A DNA stretch of 64,000 bases from Rhodeus uyekii (taxonomy: Eukaryota; Chordata; Actinopteri; Cypriniformes; Acheilognathidae): contig JAWRVZ010000131.1 in assembly GCA_037043235.1 (NCBI GenBank), positions 1,736,001 to 1,800,000 on the forward strand, given 5' to 3'. Shown one piece after another: positions 12,524-26,001 of the stretch. The notes under the pieces are model-generated. The model saw only the letters and a program-made list of their open reading frames with translations, made no database searches and had not been told where the DNA came from. The translations under genes and the position numbers were made by a program. The stretch's first letter is position 1; each line of letters starts with the position of its first letter.

Positions 12524-12587
12524 TTATATATACATATTTATGTATTGCCAAAATACATTTTGTATAGGTGGTTTCAAATGTAAGTTT
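12428..12587. repeat. 46-bp-arm inverted repeat around a CA/TA microsatellite
   Basis: The left arm (12428-12473) and the reverse complement of the right arm (12542-12587) agree at 43 of 46 positions; both begin AAACTTACATTTGAAACC. The 68-bp loop is (CA)n followed by TA-rich sequence. It could be a tiny MITE whose centre expanded as a microsatellite. Confidence 0.85.
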
Positions 12588-12611
12588 GAACATGCTGATA
12601 ATCTATCTCTC

Positions 12612-12631
12612 TTTGTATATGTGTGTATATA

Positions 12632-12662
<31 letters not shown>

Positions 12663-12713
12663 GTATATGTATGTATATATATATATATATATATGTGTAT
12701 GTATGTATGTATG

Positions 12714-12780
<67 letters not shown>
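12612..12780. repeat. Compound TG/TA/TATG microsatellite
   Basis: Mixed TATG, TGTA and TA dinucleotide repeats end in an uninterrupted (TA)n tract at about 12720-12778, directly abutting the left tip of the Tc1 element. Confidence 0.9.
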
Positions 12781-12784
<4 letters not shown>

Positions 12785-13833
12785 TGATGTGAAAAAGAGT
12801 TTGCCCCCTTTCTGGTTTATTATTTCTTTGCATGTTTGTCACAGTTAAATGTTTCAGATCATCAAACTAATTTAAATATTAATCAAATATAACAAGATGT
12901 AGTTTTTAAATGAATGCTGTTATTATAGGGAAAAACTAAATTTACAAAAAATTAAGAATGACTTAAATAGGACCTGCCTGACAAAGTGAAGTAGACCAAA
13001 AGATCTTTAAAAGCTAGACATCATGCTGATTTCCAAAGAAATTCAGGAACAAATGAGATGGAATAATTGAGATCTATCAGTCTGGAAAAGGGTGTAAAGC
13101 CATTTCTAAAGCTTTGGGACACCAGCAAATCACAGTGAGAGCTATTTTCCACAAATGGAAAAAACATGGAACAGTGGTGAACCTTCCCAGGAGTGGCCAG
13201 GCGACCAAAATTACCCCAAGAGCACAGCAACCACAAAAGACCCCAAAACAACATCCAAAGAACTGCAGGCATTACTTGCCTCAGTCAAGGTCAGTCTTTG
13301 TGAATCAACCATGAGAATGAGACTGGGCAAAAATGGCCTGCATGGCAGAGTTCCGATATGAAAACAAAAATAAAATATTAATAATAAATATTATTATTAT
13401 TAGGAGGAAAATAAATATTAAGTCTTATGATCCCCAAGACTTTTGGGAAAGTTGAACTTTTTGTAAGGTGTGTGTCCCAATATATCTGGTTTAACAGTAA
13501 CACTGCATTTCAGAAAAAGAACATCATATCAACAGTAAAATATGGTGGTGGCAGTGTGATGGTCTGGGGCCGTTTTGCTGCTTCAGGACTTGGAGGATAC
13601 ACAGGCATGAAATAAATAATTACTGTGACAAATGGAACCATGAATTCTGCTGTCTACCAAAAAATACTGAAGGAGAATGTCCAGCCATCTGTCCGTGACT
13701 TCAAGCTGACGCAAACTTGGGTTCTGCGGCAGGACAACGATCCAAATCGCCAAACTCAAAATTTGTTTGATCTGAAACATTTAAGTGTGACAAACAAAAA
13801 ATGCAAAAAATAAGGGAACAAACTCTTTTTCTA

Positions 13834-13836
<3 letters not shown>
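12781..13836 (+). mobile_element. Decayed Tc1/mariner element
   Basis: Terminal inverted repeats of about 30 bp share the exact core GAAAAAGAGTTTG (left near 12790, inverted near 13822). Both ends abut TA-repeat DNA, fitting TA target preference. The interior carries a broken Tc1-type transposase on the plus strand. At 1.06 kb it is shorter than a full element (about 1.3-1.6 kb) because the middle is lost. Confidence 0.85.
13040..13815 (+). pseudogene. Tc1-like transposase remnant
   Basis: The plus-strand pieces are split by frameshifts. The first (about 13060-13310) encodes the N-terminal helix-turn-helix region with the words SGKGCKAISKALG and FHKWKKHGTVVNLPRSG, typical of the paired-like DNA-binding half of Tc1 transposases. 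The second (about 13505-13612) gives STVKYGGGSVMVWG, around the catalytic DDE core. The third (about 13627-13812) gives WVLRQDNDPN, the block with the second catalytic aspartate. Sequence between the first two is replaced by AT-rich TAATAATAAA filler, and the C-terminal DDE residue region is missing. It cannot encode an active enzyme. It is clearly a mobile-element remnant and not a host gene. Confidence 0.8.
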
Positions 13837-13866
<30 letters not shown>

Positions 13867-14182
13867 TTTACACCAGTGTCACGGTGCAAAGACGAAGATG
13901 ATGATCCAACGGAAATTTTATGAAGATGGGGGACATAGTAACGGCAGTGCTAACATACACATATGGTTAACACAAAAATGCAGTTCACACTAACAACAAC
14001 CAAGCAACCAAATAGTGAATAGGGAGAACTAAATATACAAGCAGTGATGAACAAATGACAAACAGCTGTGATGATTAGTGTCCATAGCAACAGATGATCA
14101 AGTGATAGAAGGATCTAGAACAACGGAACATGTGAGATAAAAAGGCAAAATAAGAGTCCCGGTTAGGCAGACCTGTGACAAT
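13837..14182. repeat. TA/GA microsatellite and possible dispersed repeat
   Basis: (TA)n(GA)n at 13838-13867 is followed by a segment running from GTGTCACGGTGC (13876) to CCTGTGACA. This resembles a dispersed cyprinid family whose ends are TGTCAC and GTGACA. The assignment rests on memory of the pattern and is weak. Confidence 0.4.
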
Positions 14183-14458
14183 TAGCATGTTCAAATTATA
14201 TTTTTCTGGAAAATGCAAAGGTCCTTTAAAGAAACCCTGTCCAAAGATTTACAATTACCACGATATTGTAAAAAATGCAATAAAGGTTTTTTTTTCTCTC
14301 TTCCATTTTACCAGTAGAAATATATATAATTGCTTACAACAACACAAATTAAATAAAGTGACACATGTTTGTAAAAAATTAAAATAAACCAATAAATAAA
14401 CCATCATTTGTGAATGATAGTTATATATAAGTTATTGTATTCTCTTTTTTTAAGCACG

Positions 14459-14461
<3 letters not shown>
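14183..14461. other. Intergenic, nothing recognised
   Basis: AT-rich noncoding sequence between repeats. Confidence 0.5.

Positions 14462-14512
<51 letters not shown>
14462..14512. repeat. (CA)n microsatellite
   Basis: Uninterrupted CA dinucleotides of about 50 bp. Confidence 0.95.
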
Positions 14513-14518
<6 letters not shown>

Positions 14519-16129
14519 TACATATATATAAGAAGGAGGGGTATTAAGCCGTACTTTTTGTACCATGTCTTGTTTTAAGGGTGTTTAAATATTTTTAAAC
14601 ATATGCATACTTTTATTCATGCGATGAGAAACTGGGGTGGAGTAAAACGTTAGCCAAAACCTTTAGGCAGAAGCATGCACAGAGCTGCTCTTGAATGTTC
14701 TGCCTGTCCCTTGTTTTTGTATCTAATATGCAAAACACAAATGGACATGATCGGAACACAATCACAATGTCACCCTCATATACAGACTAGCATGCACACC
14801 CTTAGGTTAGCCAATAATTGTAACCCTGAGTCAGTAGTAATCAGATGCTGACCCCATAGCTAACCCTCAGCCAGCACAGGAGGCATGTAGACTGCAGGCT
14901 AAACATCAGCCCAGAGAGACACACGTACATGCATGCTCACTCACTCACACAGCGCAGGCGGAGGTCAGCCATTGGGGTCAACCTAAACATCCTGCAGCTA
15001 GCAAGTCACAGCTCTAGTGTCAAAGCAGTGATAACACATCAACATAATGGCTGCTAAACGCACATACACCAATTCCATTTTTAGACACCCATAAACTCAC
15101 ACAAATCACTGAGTCAGTTTAATGTCAACAATCAACATGACCCCTCAATCAAAATGAACCCTATTAATTGTTTTAATGGTCTTATTGTGATACATCAGTG
15201 CATGTTGTTCCATTAGAAATGACATGCTCAAGCACTCAAGCATTTTTTTGGATGATGTCACCAAGTCCTTAGTCCTTCTAAGCCCCCTCCCCCCTTTACA
15301 ATCCAATCAAATTGATAGTCAAATCCAATTGATGAAATCAAACTCCCTATTCTTTCTCTCGCTGAATATCCTATTTCACTTACAAATCGGTACATTTACT
15401 AAATTAAATTTGGCTGCAAATGACGTTTCATGTCGACTTTAAAATGTACACCTAAATTCATACAAGCAGACATACAAAACACACACTCATGTTCTCACAT
15501 CTCTCATTTTGCATCCGTTGTTTGTTTGATCCTGTTTTTGACATGAAAAACATCCAAAATAACCACCCACAGTTCAATACTCATTTTGTGAAAAAAGAAC
15601 ATCTTTTATTCCATAAATTTATCAGTATGGCACATGAACAGAGATTGAATGGTCTGAAAAAGATTTGGCACAGAACCATTACAGCAGAACGAATCTGCCC
15701 TCCTCCACACACACGCATACAAACACACACACACGCACACACATGACACATTTCAGATGTTAATAATAATACACACATTCCAGAGCGGTTTATCTAACAG
15801 GTTCAAACAGTGTCAGGAGAAACAATCACATTAACAACTACTTTCAATATTTCAGAGGGACTCAAACAACCCAAAGTGGCAGATGGGGGGAATGTTTAAT
15901 TGAACAGAGGGAAGGAAATATCTGAGGCATCAGTTTGCTTCTCTGTTGTGTTTCTGTTTTTTCTTCCTCTCAAGAGAGGATTGTGGGTGCAGCGTTTGTG
16001 TTAGACACCAGACAGTTGTGAATTTCTGGTCCTACAGGAAGAAAGGAAAAACAAGAGGCTGATGGAAGAAAGAGGGAGAGAGAACGAAAGAAAATAAATC
16101 TGGGAAAATAAAGTAAAACGGCCAAAGAA
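14513..16129. other. Intergenic, nothing recognised
   Basis: No credible exon. Scattered CA-rich patches (15700-15740) and a purine stretch (16040-16085) are the only features. Chance frames of up to 85 codons lack family resemblance. Confidence 0.5.
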
Positions 16130-16860
16130 TTAAAGGATCATTCACCCCGAAATGAAAATGATGTCATCATTTACTCACCATATCGTTCCAAATCAATTCA
16201 AATTGAATATATTTTCAATATAATGAAGTGAATGAGGATTATAGAGCACCATAATAACAGTGGTTCATATGACTCATGTGGTATATTTCGTCTTCTGAAG
16301 CTTTGTGTGAGAAATAGGCTAAAACATTATTCAATTTAAAACAGTGTGTAAATGTCAGATTCTTAAACGAATCATTCATGTGCAAGATCTTTTGAATTAT
16401 TTGCTCCAGTTCACAAAACTACTCTGAATGATTCAGACTGATTCAGTTCTTTTCTTTCTCAATGGTTCAGACTGATTCATTGCTTTGGTTCAGCTCACTG
16501 ACTCAATGCTGGTTGTAATGGTTAACAGCTCACTGGAGGAACAGTGAGCTGTTAGGAAGAGTGAGGAACTGCTCGTCACACACAACTACTGTATTACATG
16601 GCTTCAGAAGACTTGGGTTACAGTCCATGAGTTAAATGGACCACCATTATGGTGCTTTTGCATCTTTTTTTTTTTTTTAAAGCTTTACAGACCCTTTATA
16701 GCTTCAATTTCATTATTATATTCAAAAAATGTCAAGTATTTTTAGCAAAAATATACCTTTTGGGTTCCACAGAGGAAAGAAAGTCATACAGGTTTGGAAC
16801 AACCTGAGGTTGAGTAAATGATGACAGAACTTACATTCCTGTGTAAATGATCCCTTTAAA
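16130..16860. repeat. GTTCACCC-family repeat, near-complete copy C
   Basis: The left end reads AAAGGATCATTCACCCCG followed by TCATCATTTACTCACC. The right end is the inversion, TTGAGTAAATGATGACAG then AATGATCCCTTTAAA. The interior has the family's opposed GAAGCTTTGTGTGAGAAAT and GGCTTCAGAAGAC arms. No protein is encoded. Confidence 0.75.
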
Positions 16861-19800
16861 GGGCTAAATGAAGAGCATAAGTATGAAGAGATAGAATGTT
16901 TCTTTTTCTCTCTCTTTCATTTTCTTTCTCTGTAAGTCAGTGACTCAGAATGTAAAGGTCTGATGTGTTATCCGCATGTTGAGAGATATAGATGTAGGGA
17001 AGGCGGAAGAGGGTGAGAAAAGGAGAGAGTGGGGTGATGTCAACTGTGCGCCTCTCATTCCTGCAGGTTACTAACAGTGAGGTCATCACAGCCCACAGCA
17101 ACGCTTGACATACAAGGATAGCAATGTCCCCGCATGCACACACACACACGCTTCCACCGAGACACACATGACTCAGTTTAGCAGACGGACGGACGTCCAC
17201 ATGCTGGCTGTCAGTGAGCAAACACACAGAATGTTCGCACAGACACCTACAACATTCAGTATACACATCTTAACACACGTCATACAAACGTACACTCCTT
17301 TATGCCCACACACTCATTGTTTGGTAGATGTACAAACACCTTTCTTACTTAGTTCACAAAGTCATTGGCGGAGACATGCCTACACGCACAAATGCTCAAA
17401 TAAGACATGATGAAAAGTGACAAGACATGTCAGAACGTCCTATGACAGCCAGCCTCATCTCATCGCTCCTTCTATTTTCTCTCCTGAGTTTGTTCTTTGT
17501 CATAGATTTATCAGCAGAATTAGCAAATAAGTATATCTGTAGGGAAACATGTTTTCAGCCTTGAGTTTAACCCTATTTTGAGATTTCGTAGTCCAGGGGA
17601 ATGATTTTTGACTACAGCGCATTTAAGACAGGATTGTTTTTAAAGCAATGGGTTTCGGTTAGCATTCACATCCAAATTTCATAAAATCAGTTTCATTCTG
17701 CTTTCTAAAGAAATCAAAAAATAAACTGTAATTATATTATTCCATTAAGCAGCACCAGTTTTTAACATTATAGTCTTTTTATTTTTAAACTGAACATAAG
17801 AGCACAGTTGGCAATTTTTAACTTCCGGTGTCAAGCAATTCCAGTTATTTTAATTGTACAGAAACAGTCTGTTATGCTGCATGCTTGATATTGCAAACAG
17901 TTATTTGTTAACATGTTATTTTAATGTATTATCGTAATCATAAACAAAAATGTTTGTATCACAAATGCTGTAGCTGATAATGAAGTCTAGTGCAATCACA
18001 GGAAATGGCTTACTTTTGTGATGTAATATTTTAATTAGCAATTATTTAATTTTGGAACTTTTTTTGTTTTATGAAAGTGATCTTCATATTTAGGGGTCCC
18101 TCACATTTAACATTTAAAAGCCTCATGTGAACATGAATGTTTTCTAATGATCTTCAGTGGTTGGGTTTTTTGGGAAAATGCCACTGGGGAAGGATAGAAA
18201 GGAAATTGTTTTACAAAAGTGACTGCTTCGTGAACATAAATCAAAAGCTTGAAAGCTGACAGAAGGGGGAGAAGTTTAAAGTGAAATCAATAATTCTAGT
18301 TAAGCTTTATTTCATATTGATAAATGTTTACTGTTATGCCGCTCTGTGCCTTTTAAAGTTATTGCGGTTAAATCAGTGTGTGTGTGTGTTTGAGATTTAA
18401 TGTGCTGAGATAATGGCACACTTTTGTTTCGCCTCTTCTGCAAATCTTGTTCTGCGTTCCGCTGCGCTACACTGTAACTAGGTCACATTCAGATCCTTCA
18501 GCTTACTCAGTCTCAGATGGCACCGGCACTCTGACCCCGAGAACCAAGATCAGGTTCTCTTGCAGCTTTCGCTTTATGGCATCACAGCATGAGCAGGTTC
18601 ATCATAAGGTGATCGGGTCACAGCTCATTGCTCTCTCACCAGCCCCTCCACAGGCTGCCTGAAGATTGTCCACTTCAAAGTTTTTCCAGTGGACTGCCTC
18701 TCCAACATAGTTTCCAACTTCATTCAAACAAACATCACACAGGGCATCTAGCTATTATGATGCCCAAAAACCATAAACAGTAACTGTGTTGGAGGCTGAA
18801 GAGCCGCAAAAGGCACGGTCTGAAATTCAACAGAGTTTATCCTCAGAGAGGAGCCAAGATGCTGCTTCAGCAGTTTTAACAGGGCCAACTCATTCAAGAC
18901 GCTGTCACACAACCCTATACTGCAAAAAATCTTGTTTTTCAGTATAAACATCTAAACATCCTTACAAGAGGATTGTGCCACTTCAGCAACAAATTGCTAC
19001 GAAGAAAATATACCTTGAATCAATTAAGTTGATTTTTCTTACCCCATTGGCAGTTTTTGTTGGTTTGTTTGTTTAAACCTAAACCTCATTTGTTGTATTT
19101 ATGCTTAATTTTTTTTTTAATTCATGTATATTCTTTCCAACAAATCTTATTACTTTATGAAAGGGGGATTTAAACTGGGGTCCATGCCCTGAATACATAG
19201 AAAACAATGAAATAGGTTTAACATAATTATCAGTTATTATTTTTACATTCACAGTCTTATTGCTATTTAATATTATTTATGACAATATGAAATGGCAATT
19301 ATTTAATTCAGCTGCCTTTATAATATCACACTTAATATTTTTCTCAGATAGTAAATGACTGTAAATATACATTTGCCTTTATTTTTTAGGAAAGTGGTTC
19401 TCTCAAAAGGATCATCATGCTTTAGGGCCTTTTTTAAGCAACATTGCTTCTACAGAGAAAAGTGACAATAAAAGATGCAAGAATTTATAACCCAAAGGAG
19501 CAGAACACATACACACAGGATTGAAGAAGCATATAGAAATAATGTTGCGAGGGATATGTCCTTTTGAAGTAATCTGAGTTTAGTAATGCAATTCATTCCC
19601 ATTAGCAAACACACTCAATTGTAACGTTATATTTGTAGCCGTTGCGAAACCTAAATTTGTTTTAAAGGAGTCAAAATCCCAAGATGTGCATCCTTTCTGA
19701 TGTTTCCAGGAAACACATGCACAAAACAGGATGATAATCAGCCACACAACCACAGTCACAAAACCCAGTGGCGTCCTTCAAAGTTCAAAGCAAGTTCAAG

Positions 19801-20689
19801 CAACTTGTCATGGGGTTCTGGCACATGATGTGGATGTATATTACTGCAGATATGTAAAAGCACGGTATACAACATGCCTGGGCCATGTGCATTTACCAGC
19901 TACTCAAGTGGCATCCAATAAAAAATGGCAGTGACATTTGAGAAGCTTGTACCTTGAAGGATTACATTAGATGACAAGGCGCAAACTGTACAAAATCACA
20001 CAAGACACTGATGCATTTTCCGAGTCTGATGTGTCACATGTAGGCTAATTATCAATGCCTCTGTCTGTAGGCGCATGTGTGTGTTCAGGGGAGGAAGCAG
20101 GGAAAAGCGCTCTTTATTGACTAAGGTGACGGTCTTGGATACAATCTTTCATTAGTGTGTTTGTGTGTGTGCTCAGGGGCAATCAATGTTTGACAAGCTG
20201 CTGTGAGCTCTTGTACAGACCAGTGCGATGACGCAAAGAGATGCTGTGAACAACTGATCTCATTCTTTTCATGAAACCCCTCAAACACACACACGCACAT
20301 AAATGTCCTGATGGGTATCAAGAAACCCACATAAACGAGGTGCATGTTCAAGCAAACCGTACACATGCTCCCTAACACAATTAATCATTATGTGTGATTT
20401 TTGCCACTCACTCTCAAGCTGCTTTAATGCACAATTCCAGATCTGTCACACATACTCAATCTCAGGGACTACCGTAAATAAGTTTTCAGGGTTGAACAAC
20501 ACACTGGTCCTCTCTCTCTTTTGTGTGCATTGACCAGCAAATAATAGTGATTTTCACCAATTACAATCATAACACAGAATTCAATATTAAGTTTGTCAAT
20601 GTAGGCCATAAACATATGATTAAAGTTAAAAATGCATGTTTGGTTTTAGAGAATGTATCTAACCTAAGCCTATTTTAAAATTAAATTTA
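16861..20689. other. Intergenic with fragment of a CACTA-like repeat
   Basis: No gene is recognised over 3.8 kb. About 18918-19050 begins ACTGCAAAAAATCTTG and carries words of a CACTGCAAAAA-type dispersed element. Otherwise the sequence is CA-rich patches (17130-17165) and unremarkable AT-rich DNA. Confidence 0.45.
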
Positions 20690-23194
<2,505 letters not shown>

Positions 23195-23424
23195 GTTGCC
23201 AGGGAAACCTCACCATAGGAACCAGTTGGAACACTGTGCCAGAGTGTATGGGTGCGCCAATATTTCGGATGACAATTGACACGGCAGTGTGCTCACGTGT
23301 GGATATTTGTATGTGTTGTAGGCTAACAAGGTTTGACAAACACAGGCATGGGGACCCACAAAGATGGCACCCTGGCTCTGACAGCGTTTGGCACATTAGT
23401 GCGAAGGCGTGTTGCCGTGGCAAC
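23195..23424. promoter_or_regulatory. Two RFX X-box palindromes in unique-looking DNA
   Basis: GTTGCCAGGGAAAC (23195-23208) and the perfectly palindromic GTTGCCGTGGCAAC (23411-23424) flank a balanced-composition segment that also carries an octamer-like ATTTGCAT (23140-23147). The pair lies about 2.4 kb beyond the first lrrc4b poly(A) signal. It could be an enhancer. Confidence 0.45.
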
Positions 23425-23740
23425 AGGGTGTTGACATGGCACAGTCGCACTTCTCGGCACTGATAATGGGTGACATTCTGAGAACAAGCATGTATCAGAA
23501 ACTCTGTTTCTCTCTTTCCACTCTCTCTCTCTCATATCCTTTTCTCTGCAGAGAAGAACACTACCACCAGCCAAATCACATTCTGTCTGCATCTCGGGAG
23601 AACTGTCTCCAAACCGTATAAGCTCCAAGGGTTACATACAGTGATACCTCAAATACATGAGAAAAAGAAGACAAACACATAGAACAAATCAATGCCACCA
23701 AGTTTCACGATTTCAGTTGCCATTTTGTGTGCCATATATA

Positions 23741-23772
<32 letters not shown>

Positions 23773-25786
23773 CACATACACGTATACATTTATATATTTT
23801 TAATTTCGAAGTGACTTCTGCTAACAGAACATTTTTCATAATTATAACAAGTGTAATATTAGCTAATTATAATAACAATAACAATATTACAATTAAGATA
23901 ACACTTGATTTTGAAAAACAAAAAAACAAACAAAAAATAGATAAAAACAAATAATGAAAGACACTTATTATCTTAATAGTTTTGTTTTAAAAGAGCTCTA
24001 TAAGTTTTCTATAGTTTCATTTATTTGTCCATTTTCATTTAAAAAAGCTTTCCAAACGCCAATCTCATTCACTGAGTGGGTTTTCTCTTACCTTTCAAAA
24101 GCTATCCTCCGTTCGCTTTCTGCTCAAACAGTAGTTCCGTCCACATATCTGGACACAGTGTTTGCAATAATCCATTTACCCCTGCAGTTTTCACCAGAGT
24201 TTGTGTTCTGTTCTGAAAAAGCAGGGTCCTGGTAAAGTTTTTGTCTTGTACAAAACAAAGGGGACAAGTTATTGAGGGAGCCATTTTAAGGCCCATCCAT
24301 TTCCTTGTTTGGAGTTGTTGTTGTGGCTTTGTGGTGCTTCAAGCAAAACGTTGTCATTGTCAGTACGTCCACGGCTATTCCAGCTCAACTGAGGGGATTA
24401 TCAGAAGTAGCGACAACCACTTTTTACACAAACATCACCTCTAGGTAAAAACAATGAAACCAAATAAATCTGCTATGCTTTTGACACTTGATGTTTCTCA
24501 ATAATGATGATAGTAGAAGTAATGTAATGTCAACAGGAGCCTCTTTTTATTCAGCTTTCAAATCAAATTTCAGTCAAATTTCCCACTAAAACACCTTTTC
24601 TCAGTTATAGCAGCATGTAGATATTTGTTTCATTGCATTACATAGTATCATCATTATTGTCTTTTATAATTCTGTTGATAATGGTGATAAGGACCCAATT
24701 TGGATCTCAAAGGTCTGCGGAATCAAACAGTAGTTATAATGTGAATTAAAATGACCACTTTTCAATAACCCTGTTAGTTATAGAACATTAAAGAGAAACC
24801 TTTTAAGACTTAAAAAAACAAAGCCAAAGTATCTGAAATCAAACACAATTTCCGGAATATCCATCCCTGTCCTTCTGTCTCCTCAGGATGCCCTTAAATC
24901 CCATGAGGGTGTACCAGTTTTAGACACATTTTTGTTTTTATGCAGAGAAAGGAATTATCAATGACAAAGCGCTACAACAGCAGCTGCTAATTCTTCAAAA
25001 GCCGTGGCTTCAGTCAGAAAAATTTAAAGATTCTTCATAATTTATTTCTCTGAATGAAAATATATTTATATATCATGAATACTTTCATAGTTTATATATT
25101 CTCTTAAAATTTGTATATCTTTCATTGTCTTTTTGCGCTTTAGGTTCATGTTCATTTTTCCTCTCTTCCTCTTAACTGTGACAGCCTTTGAGAAAGGGGA
25201 GAAACTAAGTCCATCATCATCAAGAAACACGGGTCCTCTACACAGTGCTGGTCTACTAATCCATCTTTCCTTCATAGAACCTCGACAAAATACTGAGTGA
25301 TCCATTTTGTTATCTGAGCTTTACGGTTCTCTAAACAATTTACACACATGATCTTTCGTTCTCAGCCAGTCCATAAATATTTAAGGTTGTTCATGTATTT
25401 CTATATACACTTCCTACCTAATGGTGCGTATGGTTTTGATTTTTGCAGCATCCAGCTCTATCGATGGAGATCTGTATTTGATGGTGTACAGTATACGCAC
25501 AGATCTTTTCATCTTCTGAAATGTGTCTGTACACATGCGTAGTGATGCTGATGTGCAAAGAATTTGCTTTGGCACAGATTGGTGCAAGTTTGGCACATAA
25601 TTATCAATCTTGCATTACACAAAAACATATTGATTTATATTGTATTAGCAAGTGTGGTTTTGTTTGCTGATGTCTGATGATCCGCTCGATATGTGCGGAT
25701 CAGAGTATGGCAAAGACTGTGATTTTTAAACTGCGGTGTGGTTGCCTGTCTTCCTTCTAGAAATTTCCCCACTATTTGCCAGCGTA
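23425..25786. other. Intergenic or distal lrrc4b 3' UTR
   Basis: No separate gene is seen. (TA)n tracts are at 23747-23772. A further minus-strand AATAAA (complement of 25041-25046) would extend the lrrc4b 3' UTR to about 0.96 kb if used, so part of this stretch may be transcribed. Confidence 0.4.
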
Positions 25787-25792
25787 TTTATT
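25787..25792 (-). terminator. First poly(A) signal of lrrc4b
   Basis: The plus strand reads TTTATT, so the minus strand carries AATAAA about 210 bases past the lrrc4b stop codon. It is the first canonical signal downstream and would give a short 3' UTR. Neural genes often use later sites, so this need not be the main one. Confidence 0.4.
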
Positions 25793-26001
25793 TTGTGATG
25801 ATTTCACAGCTGTATCTTGTATTCTTGTGTAGATTATTTTTCATACAATGCTGGGTTTTCCTTTCTCATTACTCCTGAGAACATACCCAAAGGGGTTGAA
25901 AAGCCAATACCCTTCATCTGTTTCTGTCTCCCTGATACTCTCTCCATTTCTTATCTGTACATTTACCTTCCTCCCTTTCTCACTTCCTCTCTTTCTCAAC
26001 T

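Noticed and set aside
12612..12780. CRISPR-like or structured repeat array
   Set aside because: The repeats are simple di- and tetranucleotides with no spacers, in a vertebrate genome.
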